A stretch of 64,000 bases of DNA from Colocasia esculenta (Eukaryota > Streptophyta > Magnoliopsida > Alismatales > Araceae), in contig CM024766.1 in the NCBI GenBank assembly GCA_014218235.1, forward strand, positions 24,215,346-24,279,345. The letters are read 5' to 3'. Each line of letters opens with the position of its first letter. Position 1 is the stretch's first letter. This document shows, one piece after another, positions 31,501 through 43,509 of this stretch. The notes under the pieces are model-generated. The model made no database searches, was not told the DNA's origin, and was given only the letters and a program-made list of their open reading frames with translations. A program made the translations under genes and the position numbers.

Positions 31501-33131
31501 GCAGGTGTTGACAGTGTATCCTAGTTGGTTACAATGACTACAACATAGATCAAATGCATTCTTTATATGTGTAGTGTTTTTAGAGTTCAGTTTTTATTTA
31601 TAAACATATTGATTGACCTTTCTAGGATTTTTAATTTTTTTTCTTTTATAAATTTAGGAGTTGGATATTTTTCAGGATAGATAAGATTCTCTTTATTTGT
31701 TGGAGGTGTATATCCTACTCCATATTTCCTTTTACTAGTTCTACCACCTTTCAGTTTTAAAATAGAGATGTTTTATAGTTAGTAATTTTATCTATGGTAG
31801 CTCTTAAGTAGTTATTTTCTTCTCTTAATTTTTCTTCATCCTTCAGTTCTTTTAGATTTGATTCAATTTCCATGGTTTTACTATTTTTATTTTTTAAATA
31901 TTCACACAATAGTTCATTTGATCTTTTAGTTTCATATAGGTTTTGTCCTAATCTTTCTACTTCATTTTTTAGAAAGGTATTAGATTTTTCTTGAGTAAGT
32001 AAGTTTAACTTAACTATTTTCATCTGTTTAAGTACTATTTTATATTTTTCATATAATTAATTAAATGCATCTTCAAGACTATCAGAATCGGATTCAGAAC
32101 ATGATGTAAAAGAAGGTTTAGAATTTACCTGATCCAATCCTGCCAAAAGGGCTAGATTTGTTTTTTCTTCTTCTTCTGATTCTGAGCTTTAAGAGTCTGA
32201 ACTTGTAGCTTCTTCATTATCCCATGTTGTGGCCATTGCCTTCTTCTTGTACTTTCTGAATTTTCTTACTTTACCTTTCTTCTTCTCAAATCTTTCAGCC
32301 AGATCTTTCTTCTTGAGCTTAGGGCATTTAAATTTGTAATGTCATGGTTGATTACATTCATAACAAATTGGTTCTTTCTTCTTATCCTTCTTGAAAAATC
32401 TCTTTGAACCAAACTTCTTCTTTTTGGCAAGAATCCTTTGCAGTTTCCTTGACAGCATGGCTTCATCATCACTGTCATCTGATTTCTCTTTTGAATCTTC
32501 AGAGGAATAGGAATCTACAGCTTTCAAAGCATTTGACATTTTCTTTTTCGAAGAACCTTCAGAAAATATTTCCATATTGATTTCATGAGCCATTAAAGAA
32601 CCAATCAATTTATCAATAGAAAGTTGTGTTAGATCATGTGCCTCTTCAATAGCAGTGACCTTAGGGATCCAACATGAGTTAATGACCTTAGAATTTTTCT
32701 TACTATTTCTTCGTTAGTAAAAATCTTACCTAGTGAACTCAGACCTACTATTATATTTGAGAAACAATTATACATTTGAGTTATGTTTTCATTAGGAAGC
32801 ATTTTGAATTGTTCATACTGGGAGACAAGAATATCTATTATAGTTTGCTTTACTCTATCAGTTCCTTCATAGGTTACTTGTAGTTTATCCCACATTTCCT
32901 TAGCAGTTCTACAAGTAGATAATCTATTAAACTCTCTTTTAGATAAAGCACAGCACAGATAGTTCTTGGCTTTATAATTTAGGGACATATTTCTTTTGTC
33001 AGCTATGGATAAAGCAGAAGTTCCATCACTAAGTATAGCAAAATCACCTTGTTCTATTACCTGCCACAAATCAAAGTTTGTGCATTTTATGAAGCATTCC
33101 ATTCTCATCTTCCAGTACTGATAATCCTCAC
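31501..33131 (-). pseudogene. gag: Element A gag (5' end cut by element B)
   Basis: Frame 33108-32629 holds the capsid N-terminal part (MRMECFIKCTNFDLW, KRNMSLNYKAK, KEMWDKLQVTYEG, ISQYEQFKM-like VSQYEQFKM). Frame 32608-32342 follows with MLSRKLQRILAKKKK and the first zinc knuckle CYEC....H....C (about 32370-32322), which contains an internal stop. A coiled-coil, Lys/Glu-rich part follows (32023-31757). A second knuckle, CSHCNQLGYTVNTC (31542-31501), has Tyr where the family has His. Element B interrupts the gag codons at 33131. Confidence 0.85.
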
Positions 33132-33648
33132 TGTTGCCCAGATAGCAAGCCCAGAGGGCGGGTGAATGGATTGCTAAAAATTCTTCTTACAATGATTCCT
33201 ATAAATAAACACACTTGATAGACAACACTAAGATAGATAGTTAGAGTTAGTGTTAATCAAAACAAAGAGAACAATCACACAGACAACAGGAAATTTTATC
33301 TTGGTTCGGATCTCCTATCTCAAGGAGTCCTACGTCCAGTCCCCAAGCAATCACTTGGGATTCCACTAAACAAGGGTACAGTCCCCCTTAAGGACACTTA
33401 CACATCCAACAACAACTGGTCTTCTCTTCTCTACCAGAAGAGGGATCGCTCCACTTGATGCAACAGGTCTTCTCTTCACACCCGAAGAGGAATGCTCACA
33501 GAAAGAATGAGTTGAAAGAGAAAGGCCCCAAGACCAAGCTTATAATCACTGCTTGATCTGAGGCGAAGTATGAGAGACACAAGATTATCACAAATGGACT
33601 CTCTCAGATCAACGCAAGCTCTCAAAGGCAATGTAGTATTCTACATAG

Positions 33649-33664
33649 AGCTAAGAGCTATAGA
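33649..33664. repeat. Target site duplication of the LINE (left copy)
   Basis: AGCTAAGAGCTATAGA, repeated at 37657-37672 after the LINE's A-rich tail. A 15-16-bp duplication is typical of LINE target-primed insertion. Confidence 0.9.
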
Positions 33665-34634
33665 TAATCATCCTTTTTGTATGATCACTGTTGTCTACGT
33701 TGCATGTGACATGAGTTTTCGTCGTGTTTTGTTTGAAGATCTCCTGGAATTGAGCAGTCAAATTTCTTTACCATGGATGGTGGGTGGTGACTTTAATTGT
33801 GTTTCTGATCCTTCTAAGAAGGAAGGCGGTGTTCATCCGAGTAATATGTCTATGCTTGATTTCAACTCTTTCTTTTTGGCTGCCGGTCTTCTGGACGCTG
33901 GATTTTGCAGTCAGTCTTTCACTTGGTCGAACAACAGAATTGGCCATGCATCTATCAAGGCGAGGCTTGATCGGATTTTAATTACTCCCCATTGGATTTC
34001 GCTTTTCCCTGCGTTCCATGTTCAGCATCTTTCTAGGGGTCCTTCGGACCATGCTCCGCTTCTTATGAGGCTTGTGAATCAATCATCCTTTCCTTCCAGG
34101 TTTATTTTTCAGAAAATGTGGGTTACCCATGAATCTTTTCTCCAACATATATCTGATGTTTGGCACAACGTCACTGCAACGTCCCCCAACTATTTTATCA
34201 ATTTGCATATTAAGTTGAAAGCTGTCAAAGTTATGTTGAAGACCTGGAACTCTAATGTTTTTGGTAAGGTGGAGGCTAATATTCGTCTGGCTGAAGGCCG
34301 GGTGGAAGAGATGCAAAGAATCTTTGATGATGACCCTTTTGCTGTGAACAGATCTAATCTTAATTGTGCTAATGCCTCTCTTCGTCGTGCGCTTCACTGT
34401 CAGGAAATTTTTTGGGCTCAAAAGACAAGGGTTCAATGGATTAATGATGGGGATAAAAATACCACTTTTTATCATGTTGTGGTCCTCGGCAACAGAAGGA
34501 AAAATTTTATTTACCGCCTTAAGGTCGATGATGCATGGTGTGATGATCAAAAGGTGCTCTCTTCTGAGGTTGTTCGCTATTTCCAATCCTTACTTTCTTC
34601 TGAAGATCATGTTATTGATGCATCTTTGCTTTAG
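33665..34634 (+). pseudogene. LINE ORF2: endonuclease C-terminal part
   Basis: The reading frame continues from LTR sequence (ATG at 33570) into the LINE. LINE-derived residues include MVGGDFNCVSD (catalytic Asp/Asn region), FTWSNNR, KARLDRIL and RGPSDHAPLL with the terminal SDH, all hallmarks of apurinic-type LINE endonucleases that nick the target. It then runs through the linker to a TAG at 34632-34634. About the first third of the endonuclease is missing. Confidence 0.9.
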
Positions 34635-36681
34635 AATATTCCTATGCTGATTAATGATGAGCAGAATACCATTTTAACTAATGTACCTTCTGATGAGGAA
34701 GGTAAAAAAGCTGTGTGGGATATGAATGAGGACGCCGCTCCTGGACCAGATGGATTCACCGGATGCTTGTTTAGGACTTGCTGGGATATTATCTCTAATG
34801 ATGTCAATGCTGCAGTTAAAGGTTTCTTTTTGGGGTTTCCCCTTCCTAGGGGAATTTGTTCTTCTTTGATTGCTATTATCCCGAAAGTTCCTCAACCTTC
34901 CTCTTTTGCGGATTTCAGGCCGATAAGCCTATGCAACTTCTGTTATAAAATTGTCTCCAAAATAATCTGTGGGCGCCTTACTAACATCTTACCATTGATA
35001 ATTTCTGAGAGCAGGTTCATTTATGAAGGGCAGGAATATTGTGGATAATATGTCTTTATCTAATCAGCTTATCCGTGATCTTGGCAGAAAGGTTCGGGTC
35101 ATAATGTCATTTTCAAACTTGATATGATGAAAGCTTATGACAGAGTTGAATGGGATTTCATGTATGTTGTGCTCCGCAGTTGATTTCTCCAGTCGCTTCA
35201 CTTCTTACATTGGTATGTTAGTCTCCACTGTTGGTTCTCTGTTCTCTTTAATGGTTCTTCTATGGGTTATTTCAATCTTCCAGGGGCCTTCGTCAAGGGA
35301 CCCTTTGGCTCCTGCTCTGTTTATCATTATGGAAGAGTCTCTTAGTAGAGGGTTGAGAAATCTTCAGTCTGCCACTTTTTTTTTTTTGCCTTTTTCTAGT
35401 CCCAGGAACTACCCGCAAGTCTCTCACTTGCTATTCGCTGATGACACTCTAGTGTTTCTTAATGGGCAGACTTCCAATATCATCAAGTTGCAGAATTTCT
35501 TAAAGGTTTATGAGATAAGTTCTGGTCAAAAAATTAATGTTAAGAAGAGTTCTTTTATTTTATCTAGCAAGGCGCCTACTACTTTAGGCCGTAAAATTTC
35601 CAATCTTACTGGGTTTAAGCAACATGCTGGTGCTCTTCGGTACCTTGGAGTTCCCCTTACTCCTGGCAGATCCAGAGTGGCAGATTATAAGTATCTGATT
35701 GATAAGATTAATCTCAAGCTGAATTCTTGGAAATCAAAGTTTTTATCACAAGCAGGCAGGGTGACTCTTATCAATTCTGTGCTCAATTCTATTCCTCTCT
35801 ATACTTCTGCAGCTTTATCTATTCCCAAGACTGTGATTGCTTATATTGAGAAGGCTTGCGCTAATTTCTTTTGAAGTGGATTGGATGGTGTTCATCGTAG
35901 GCATTGGGTCTCCTGGAATACGATTCATAAGCCCCTTGTTGAAGGTGGCCTGCAGATTAGGAGTCTTTGTCATGTTCAATTAGCCCTCGTTTGTAAACAA
36001 ATTTGGAACATTTACCATGGTTCTTCTATGTGGGCTACTTATGCCAGAGCCAGATTTAAGGTGTACTGTGGTGCCGCTTTCAGATCCTCTATACCGCATG
36101 GTATGTCTAGAGCTGTGTTCAGAATTGCTCATCAATATGTTACCAATAACTCTAGGTGGATTATTGGCGATGGTAATTTTGTGGATTTCCTTAAGGACGT
36201 TTGGTTAGGCCAAACATGTCTTAATGACCTTTTGTCTGCTCCTTATGATGGTCCTCATGCCACTGTTCCTGAGGTGATTCAGAACACCGATCATCCTATT
36301 CGCAGGGTCCTGCCCACGTCCACCTTCCTTAAGGATGTCCAGATTGTGCAACATGCAGATACTTGTGTCTGGACTGCCTCGTCGAATGGCACTTTTTCAA
36401 CTTCGTCTACTTACAAGTTATTAGCTCTGCATGGCGTGAGAAGAACGCCCCTCATGAGGCTTTGGCACCCTGCCTTCTATAAACACGCAGCTATTCTCTG
36501 CTGGCGGATCTTATACAGAGCCATCCCGGTGGATTCTCGTATTTCTGATCATGGGGTTTCAATTGTTTCCAGGTGTTCTTGCTGTTGTCTCCCTTCCTAT
36601 GAAGACTTAAACCACTTATTCATATCAAGTGGCATTGCTTCTGAGCTTTGGAGGTGGGTTGTTCCTATCCTTGATGTCTGA
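34635..36681 (+). pseudogene. LINE ORF2: reverse transcriptase and zinc-binding region
   Basis: Frame 34644-35048 has AAPGPDGFTGCLF and FADFRPISLCN, the RT entry. A frameshift near 35040 follows, with FKLDMMKAYDRVEW just after it in another frame. Frame 35137-35874 then contains LLFADDTLVF with the catalytic pair of Asp, GQKINVKKS, and YLGVPL. Its stop at 35872-35874 is a TGA where relatives have Trp. Frame 35881-36681 continues (RRHWVSWNTIH, EGGLQIRSL) into a Cys/His segment near 36570-36620 typical of the zf-RVT region. The catalytic core is retained but split by at least three breaks. Confidence 0.9.
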
Positions 36682-36989
36682 TTAAGTTGTCATGACAACA
36701 TTACTAGCCGTCTGTGGAAAATAATGCGCCAGTGCAATCCCAATACGCCACATGGTTTCATTTCCCTTTACGCTACAATGCTTTTTTGTGGGAGATTTGG
36801 CGTGCTCGTTGTGCCATGTGCTTTGAAGGCAAGAGGTTTTCGGTAGTTAAAGTCATTCATATATCCAATATATGCTTTCTATTTCCCTTGCTTCTACAAC
36901 GTTCAAGGTGGGCTCCTCTGATCAATACCTGAAGAATGTGTACTCCCTTGGTCTTTCTCCAAAATCAAACCTACTTCTTTCAAGCTCAT

Positions 36990-37500
36990 CAGATGGATCC
37001 CACCTATTACGGGTTTGGTTCTCAATGTGGATGGTGCAAGTAAAGGAAACCCCGGTCTTTGTGGGGGAGGAGGTTGTATCAGGGATAGCACGGGTAATTG
37101 TTGCTGGCTTTTGCCCACTTCTACGGGTATGGTTCTAGCTTGGTAGCAGAAGTTTGTTCCTTGTGTGATGGTATTAGACTAGCTATGGATCATGGGTTGC
37201 CTCTTACGAAGGTTAGATCGGATTCTACTACGTTGATAACCTCTCTCAGCGGCAACAAACTCCAACTTGGGATTGTCTGCACTGGTGGCGGGAGGCTCCA
37301 ACATTTCTTCATCAGTCCCATATCAACTATTCTCATACCTTTAGGCAAGCGAATCAGTTGGCTAATGCCCTCGCCAATTATGGATGTTCTAATGCAACTA
37401 ATGTTCTTTTCTTTTCCCCTATATCCTTACCTCGCTCTTGTAAAGGTCCCCTCACCTTGGATCGGTCTGGGGTTCCTAGCATTCGTCGTGTTCATTAAGG
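36990..37500 (+). pseudogene. LINE RNase H domain
   Basis: Pieces in shifting frames decode to LNVDGASKGNPGLCGGGG (first Asp), CSLCDGIRLAMDHGLP with KVRSDSTTLI (central Asp), and RQANQLANALANYG (final part). This order matches the RNase H domain at the end of plant L1 ORF2. Frameshifted; the sequence then runs to the 3' end and A-rich tail at 37656. Confidence 0.8.
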
Positions 37501-37656
37501 GCTTGCCCCTCCTACTTTTGTTTACGATCCCTTTTATATATATATATATTCCGGCCCAGCTTGATCGCACTGGTGAGTGCTTTCATTCTATTCTGGAATA
37601 GGGTGCACTCTCCTAGTTGCTGACCCTGAGGACCTTTTTATTTAAAAATGAAAAAA

Positions 37657-37672
37657 AGCTAAGAGCTATAGA
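37657..37672. repeat. Target site duplication of the LINE (right copy)
   Basis: Same 15-16 bases as 33649-33664. B's LTR sequence resumes directly after it. Confidence 0.9.
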
Positions 37673-38394
37673 AAGTTGGAATGGACGAGCTGGCTCTTGT
37701 TGTTCTTCAGGAGACTAAGATGTTCAAGCTTCTCAAAGGTTGTTCCTCAAGGAGTGCCCTGTGCTTAGAGTCACCAGTCTTCTTTTATCTTCTTTGAAAT
37801 AATTTGACCGTTGAAGTATCTGTTGTGTCATATCTTCATGCACGTTGGAGATCTGGTCCGAAGTATAGAGCAGGTGAGCTTGCAGCCATTAATGCCCAGA
37901 TTGACAAATACACTCATGAGGAGAGATTGTCTGAATCTTCTATCCTCTTGTCAAGTTTGACAGGTCCATCTTTGCAACATGTGTTTCTACCGGAAACCCT
38001 CCACATAATAAATGATGACACCTAGACAACTTATCTTTGTCTAAACTATCAGTCAACATTAGTAGTCGTGTAGTATGAAGATACACAAGAAGAGACATGT
38101 CATTCTGTCATAATGAATAGTGTGACTTTGTGTGTCATAGGCAAGATAGGTAAAAGATATATCGTGCAGAGGTTTGTACTGCCACAATAAATGTTAGAGA
38201 ACATGTGATACAACATGCTTTCACGGAAAAGCTTGAAATCCACAAAGATTTGAAGTACATTTGAATATCATGTGGAATGGAACTAAAGATGTTTAAAATT
38301 GATTTAAACGAGAATGTTTGACAGTTATCTTAATGCAATCAATAACAGAGGGTTGATGTAGCTGTACCCAGAGAGAGTCAATATTGATATTAAA

Positions 38395-39240
38395 TCAATG
38401 ATATAATCATAAGTCAAGTGAGAATGTAATCCATATTGAAATCAAGTCGATGTGAGCATAATCCATATTTTAATGAAATCGATGTTCTGTGCACAGTCGT
38501 TGTTTAACTAAAGTTGATGTGTTGATAAAATCGTTGTTTGAGACGAAGTCGATATAATCATGAAGTCGTTGTTTCATATTAAGTCGTTGTTCTACTGAAA
38601 TCGTTGTTTAAGTGAAGTCGTTGTAAATATGAAATCATTGTTATATGAAGTCGATGTTTGAGTGAAATCATTGTAGACATGAAGTCGTTGTTCTACCGAA
38701 ATCGATGAAGCACCCAAATCGTTGTTTAAGTGAGACGAAATCGTTGTACCAACCAAATTGTTGTTTAAGTGAAGTGAAATCGTTGTTGCAATGAAATCGA
38801 TGTTGAAGCTATGAAGTCGTTGTAGCAACCAAATCGTTGTTTAAGTGAAATGAAATCGATATTTCTATGAAGTTGTTGTAGCGACGAAGTCGATGTTTAA
38901 GACAAAATCGATGTTTTTTGAAATCACTGTAACAACGAAGTCGATGTTTAAGTAAGACGAAATCGATGTAGAACCGAAATCGATGTTCTATCTATGAAGT
39001 CATTGTAAGACCGAAATCGTTGTTTTACTTATGAAATCGATGTTAGGATGAAATCAATGTGTACTTAGGAAGTTGTTGTTTAAGTGAAACCGATGTAGGG
39101 ATGAAATCGATGTGTACTTAGGAAGTTGTTGTTTAAGTGAAACCGATGTAGGGATGAAATCGATTTTAGGATGAAATCGATGTTCTTCTAAAGAAATCAT
39201 TATTCTATCAAAGAAGTCGATGTGTACTTAGACAAAACAT
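38395..39240. repeat. Degenerate TCGTTG/TCGATG repeat array in the LTR of B
   Basis: Dozens of copies of a core RA(A/G)TCG(A/T)TGT spaced about 15-30 bp. Within it is a direct repeat of about 59 bp (two copies near 39050-39150). It is related to the AAATCGTT-type repeats of A's LTR and the AACGATTTC-type repeats of F's LTR. Confidence 0.85.
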
Positions 39241-39409
39241 ATGCATTGAACTTCAGATAGCAGTGTGTGTAGACAACTTACAGATATTGCTTGAATTACT
39301 GCCTGTGGATAAACTTAAAAAATATTGTTAGAAAGTACTTTTCAAGGTTTTTTTAATCACCAAAATATATATATTAATAATAAATTACTTGGAGATGGAC
39401 TGATCATCA

Positions 39410-39423
39410 ATCTCCCCCTTTTG
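39410..39423 (-). other. Polypurine tract of element B
   Basis: Minus strand AAAAGGGGGAGAT next to the LTR start TGATGATCAG. Confidence 0.85.
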
Positions 39424-39829
39424 GTGATGACAAAACACAGAGAGTTGCATGTATGTAAAAGACTGAAATTAATTTACAGAAAATTTTTAAGGGTATGTAT
39501 TTCAGAATAATTTCTCCCCCTTTTAGTCATTAAGCAAAAATAATTAGATAGACAAAGATAAATGGAGCCAAGAAATGGAATTTCATTCATTAGAGGGGGT
39601 AGGCATGTAGAAGGCAGGAGACAATCTAGAAGCATGGCGAGTTATGAGCTGTCAAGCATGAACTTCCTGCTCTTCAAAAAGATTTATAAATACACCCCAA
39701 CTAATATTATAAGATGGCCCCATCTCTGGACTATCTCTTGATGTGGAGTAGTCTCTATTCTTCAATGAAAGAAGTATACTCCTGATTGCTAAGGAATTAC
39801 TTGTAGGGTCCCGCAGTCTCAAAGCTAGC

Positions 39830-42800
39830 ATGATGAAGAAAGTTATCAATAGAAAGAGGGTAGTGGAGTTTGTGAGCAAGCAAATCTTTCTTCAAGTCTA
39901 TAAAGATCTTATACCTCTCAATCCAGGTAGAATAGGGATCTGAAACCAGATTTAAGGAGTTGAGGTCCATGAATTTTTCTGGAGTGAGAGTCTGCTGATT
40001 TGACTTGTGCAGAGAAGAATTCAGTTGCTCAAGCTAAAGTGCAGCCTCAGGATAGGCTTTACACCAATCAGTGTTGACAAATCTCTCAGCCTCTGAGAGC
40101 AGTGGAGCTAAGACTGATGACTTGATGAAGCCTCTTTGATATTCCCTGAAGAGGATCTATGGAATGCAAGAGCTCCCTGCTGAACAAAGATTCTGGCCAT
40201 GACTCTTGCAAATCTTTCGAAAATGATAGGACCCTTCAGAGTCCATAAAGAGAAAATGAAGCTTGGGGAGATAAGCAATTTCTGGCATCTTCTAGTTGCA
40301 AAATCACCTGAAAAGGGGTGTTGACAGGATTCTCTGTGCGGAGCAGAGCTATGGCTACTCTGAATTGACCAAGCTAGACCTCTGGCAGGCGGTTGACAAA
40401 GTAGTAGTCTTAGTACATTTGGAATTGCCTGATGAATTTGATCTCCTTCTGAATGAAGGGACCCCAAGAGTCTCTATGCTGGCAGACAAACACTCTGACA
40501 AGGTGAGAGGGTGATCTTTGAGTGGAAAGATATTGGACCTGGCAACCTCAAATTTTCTGTAGAGTGTTTCGTTGGCCCTGGCCCACTGATCCTCAGTCTT
40601 GGACTCAGCAGAAGATAAGAGTTTGGCTTGTTCATCCTTAGGAAGACCCAAAGTGGGAAGATGATATTTAGATGTTAAAGGTTAAGGTAAGAAGACCAAA
40701 AGTGGCTGCAAAGTGCACTTTTGGAGATATTCAACATATAAGGTTCTTCTTCTTTGACAACATAAAGAAAATACCACAGAGGGGAAAGAGAGTTTGATTG
40801 GAGGGGAAAACAAGAGCTAAAGATGTCTTTCTTTTCTTAGAGGCAGGACTGGAGGAAGGTTCAGAATCAGTCATGTGAATGTGAGCAGAGATAGCAAGAA
40901 CTGTACGGAGGATGGCTTCTTCAAACTCATCCTTGATGTCATGCACAGAATGAGGAATGACACTGGTTGCTTCAGGAATGATGGTGATAAGGAGGAAGGA
41001 GTAGGTGGATGAAGTGGGAGGAGGTTGAGAGGATGGTCCAGCAGAGGAAGGACCAGCTGAAGAGGATGATGCAGGAGGTGCTTCAGAAGTGGTAGGAGGA
41101 ATAGAGGAGGAAGAAATAGGTGAGGAAGAGGATGCAGCAGGGAAAGGGGTAAGGGAAGATATGTGTTTAGGAAGGGGTTTCTTGAAGGTTTCAGGTGCAG
41201 GAGGGGTAGTGAAGGATGTGGGTGGAGAGGAAGGGGCTAGAGTCTGAAGATTGGGAGATTCAGAAGGCCCTGGAGGCACAACAGCTTCCTCTACAAATAC
41301 TTGAGGCCCAGTTTGCCCTGCCACTGACTCCACTAGCACAAATGGCCCTGACTCTTCCAAGGATGGCCCTGGTGGCTCGGATTCTGCAACTGATTGCCCT
41401 GATGGCCCAACTTCCTCTACAGATGGCCCTGATGGCCTGGCAACTGGCTCAACTACTTCAGAAGGCCCTGGTGGCCCTGCACTGACTTCTGACATAGACT
41501 GAGTGGGAGCAGGAGGGGCAGGAGCTGACAGTTGCACCCTCACAAAATCTGAAAAATCAGTTACTAGCTTCTTTAGGCTACCCAGGTCATTTCTCATCTC
41601 CTAGAGCTCAGATTTGACTGCTCCAATCTCCTTGGCTTCAATGCTCTAACTAATGAAAATAGATGATATATCTAATTGTAAGGAGCACAGGATTTCCCCA
41701 TGAGCATTCAGTCTAGAAATGACTAGCTTTATGTGCACATGAATCTTCTTCCTAGATCTGTGGTGTGCTTTCTTGGTGAGCAGGGGAACTTTAGGAGCAA
41801 CAACTTTACTTTTATCTCCTGAGCCAATAGCTGCTCCAACTTATCATCATCTAAACTATCCTCACCAGTGCTTCTTGGAACTGGTCTGCAGGGGCACTGG
41901 AAGTGGGCTCCCATTGAATCTCTGGCTCCACTTGGACTTTTGGCTCCCCCTGAGCTGGAGCATCTATCATCTGAACATCTTCAGTGGGGCCTGGTGTCAC
42001 AACCTCTGCAACTGTGTCTTCATGGCTCTCCTTCAGTGCAGTTTCTACTGGGTTTCTTCTATATGAATATCTTCAAGCTCCCCCTCAAAATGAGCAGCAC
42101 CTTCAGCAATTACTTCTTCAACACTGGTAGGTGCAGGGACTGTAGGAGGGACAATTTCTTCAGTAGATTTCCCAATGGGCTCAATGTGTTCAAGTGCAAT
42201 GTCCTCAATCCTCCTTTAAGGAGCAGGAAACTCCTCTTCTCTAACAGCTGCCTCTTCTTCTTGAACTTGAGGGTCTTCAGGGACTTCTCCAATGATAGTT
42301 TCACCCTCTACTACTGAAGTCTTAGTCCATACATTTCCAATGAGGGAAAATCCACTCTTCTTCAGGTTCCTTGATATGATTGGCTGACCCATCTTTTCCA
42401 TCAATTCTCCTTTCAGATCTATATCCAAGTGACTGAAAGTCCTTGTCAGTAGATGAGTATAGGGGAGGGACACTGCTAGCTTATTCTTCCTATCCCAAAT
42501 GGCTTCTGTAGCAGACTTCATTCTTTCTATAATCACCTTAGCCATGTTTATTTCTTACTTTTGACAGCCAAGAACATCATGTATGCATCTCCCTTGGTAC
42601 ATGACAAAAAAGTTGCGCTTCTTGGTACTAAAATCTGACAAACTATGAAATGAAGGATCCTATTGAAGGCATTGAACTGATTGATATCTATCTTCCCATC
42701 CTTCAACTTGTATTCAGTTCCTATAATCCCTAGCCCCTTGGCATCAACATCCATGGATACAACCAAACTGTGCCCGACTGTGGACACACCAAATAACCTC

Positions 42801-43124
42801 TCCAACAAATCATGAGTGATGTGAATGGATGTACCTTTGACTGTGGAGGTGAGAGAACCATCTTCCTCTGTCTTGAAACACTTGTAGAAAGCCTTCGCCA
42901 GATGCGGATAACTAGGTTCTGAGACTATACACATCCCTATCCACTTCAACCTCTGAAGGGCTTCGACCACACTGTTCATCCCATGCTTCTCCAAGCCTGC
43001 TAAATCCACTACCTTGTTCCCACAGAGCTTGATCTTCACTGCTGAATATCTTTCCTGTTGATCAGTCGTAAGAAAGGCAACACTGTAACCACCTACGCTG
43101 TCGAAGCTCCTAGAAGCGGCCATG
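39830..43124 (-). pseudogene. Element B ORF3 (env-like position, function unknown)
   Basis: The N-terminal domain is well kept: from ATG 43124 (MAASRSFDSVGGYS) to 42548, with ERYSAVKIKL, LAKAFYKCFK, VKGTSIHIT, LHFIVCQILVPRS and DAYMMFLAV. A one-base loss at about 42548 shifts to frame 42545-42216 (MAKVIIERMKSA, AVSLPYTHLL). This pattern matches the plant transposon protein domain (PF20167-like, from memory). A Pro/Ser/Gly linker follows (41597-40731) with repeated GPS.EE-type units and SPASKKRKTS near its end. The C-terminal part near 40085-39830 decodes to AERFVNTDWCKAYPE and LHYPLSIDNFLHHA, matching element A's ORF3 end; a TAG lies at 40035-40033. No signal peptide or membrane helix recognised. 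Confidence 0.78.
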
Positions 43125-43509
43125 GAATCGAGTAAGAAAAGGTTCTGGAAGATCGTGGGAGAAGGAGGAACAGAACCCCTCAAGAAATTTGAGCGGGAAG
43201 GAATGGTTTCTTCGAAAGCACAGAGAGGTTTGCCAGAGTCGATGAGGGTTTTTCAGGCTTTCGAATCGAAGGGGATAAGAAAGAGAGAGAGAGTGAGTGA
43301 GAGCGAATCGATGAGGGAAGGATTACGGAGGTAATGGAAGGACATAAAGGCGCTTTTTGAAACGGCGGAGCAATAAATGCGGATAATGACAAAAATAAGA
43401 GAAGATAACGCAAATAGAATGAATTTACTTAAATCTAGTGGGGAAGGATAAGTCTTATCTTGAAATTTATTATTTTATTTCAGTTACTTACAGACATATC
43501 TGTTACAAA

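Larger units (their letters stand above)
22510..33131 (-). mobile_element. Sirevirus-type copia element A (5' end missing)
   Basis: Minus-strand order: gag from 33131, second knuckle, protease, integrase, RT, RNase H (to 28358), palindromic spacer, ORF3 (27834 to about 24838), polypurine tract 24480-24493, 3' LTR 22510-24479. It inserted into LTR D at 22509/22510. Its own gag is interrupted at 33131/33132 by element B. The remainder of gag, the PBS and the 5' LTR should lie beyond B but are not present at 49131, where element C begins instead. Multiple stops and frameshifts throughout. Confidence 0.85.
33665..37656 (+). mobile_element. LINE (L1-type), 5'-truncated
   Basis: A plus-strand non-LTR retrotransposon with endonuclease, RT, a Cys/His region and RNase H in that order, an A-rich 3' end (TTTAAAAATGAAAAAAA) and a 15-16-bp target duplication. 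It starts inside the endonuclease, so ORF1 and the endonuclease N-terminus are missing. This is the usual result of incomplete reverse transcription. It inserted in the 3' LTR of element B and is the youngest event in this part of the nest. Confidence 0.93.
33132..39409 (-). repeat. 3' LTR of element B, interrupted by a LINE
   Basis: Termini TGTTGCCCAGAT...TGATCATCA. Without the LINE it is about 2.27 kb. 33132-33664 and 37673-37942 match the 5' LTR 48317-49130 closely. It carries the conserved end block (33151-33169) and the AGTCCTACGTCCAGTCCCC block (33326-33344), and a long array of TCGTTG/TCGATG-type repeats at 38395-39240. Confidence 0.88.

Noticed and set aside
33131..33136. Search for the right-hand CTCAC duplication of element B near 49131
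   Set aside because: CTCAC does occur at 49135-49139, but it is part of element C's conserved RT codons, so the match is probably coincidental.
37804..38025. Frame MTVEVSVVSYLHARWR..., repeated at 48981-49208
   Set aside because: Both are in the LTR of element B, antisense to it. Their similarity follows from being two LTR copies. No known domain.
38395..39240. CRISPR-like regular repeats
   Set aside because: Plant LTR satellite-type repeats with degenerate units, no unique spacers and no cas genes.
41216..41485. Plus-strand frame rich in Leu/Ala/Gln
   Set aside because: Shadow of the Pro/Ser/Gly repeat linker of B's ORF3 on the minus strand.
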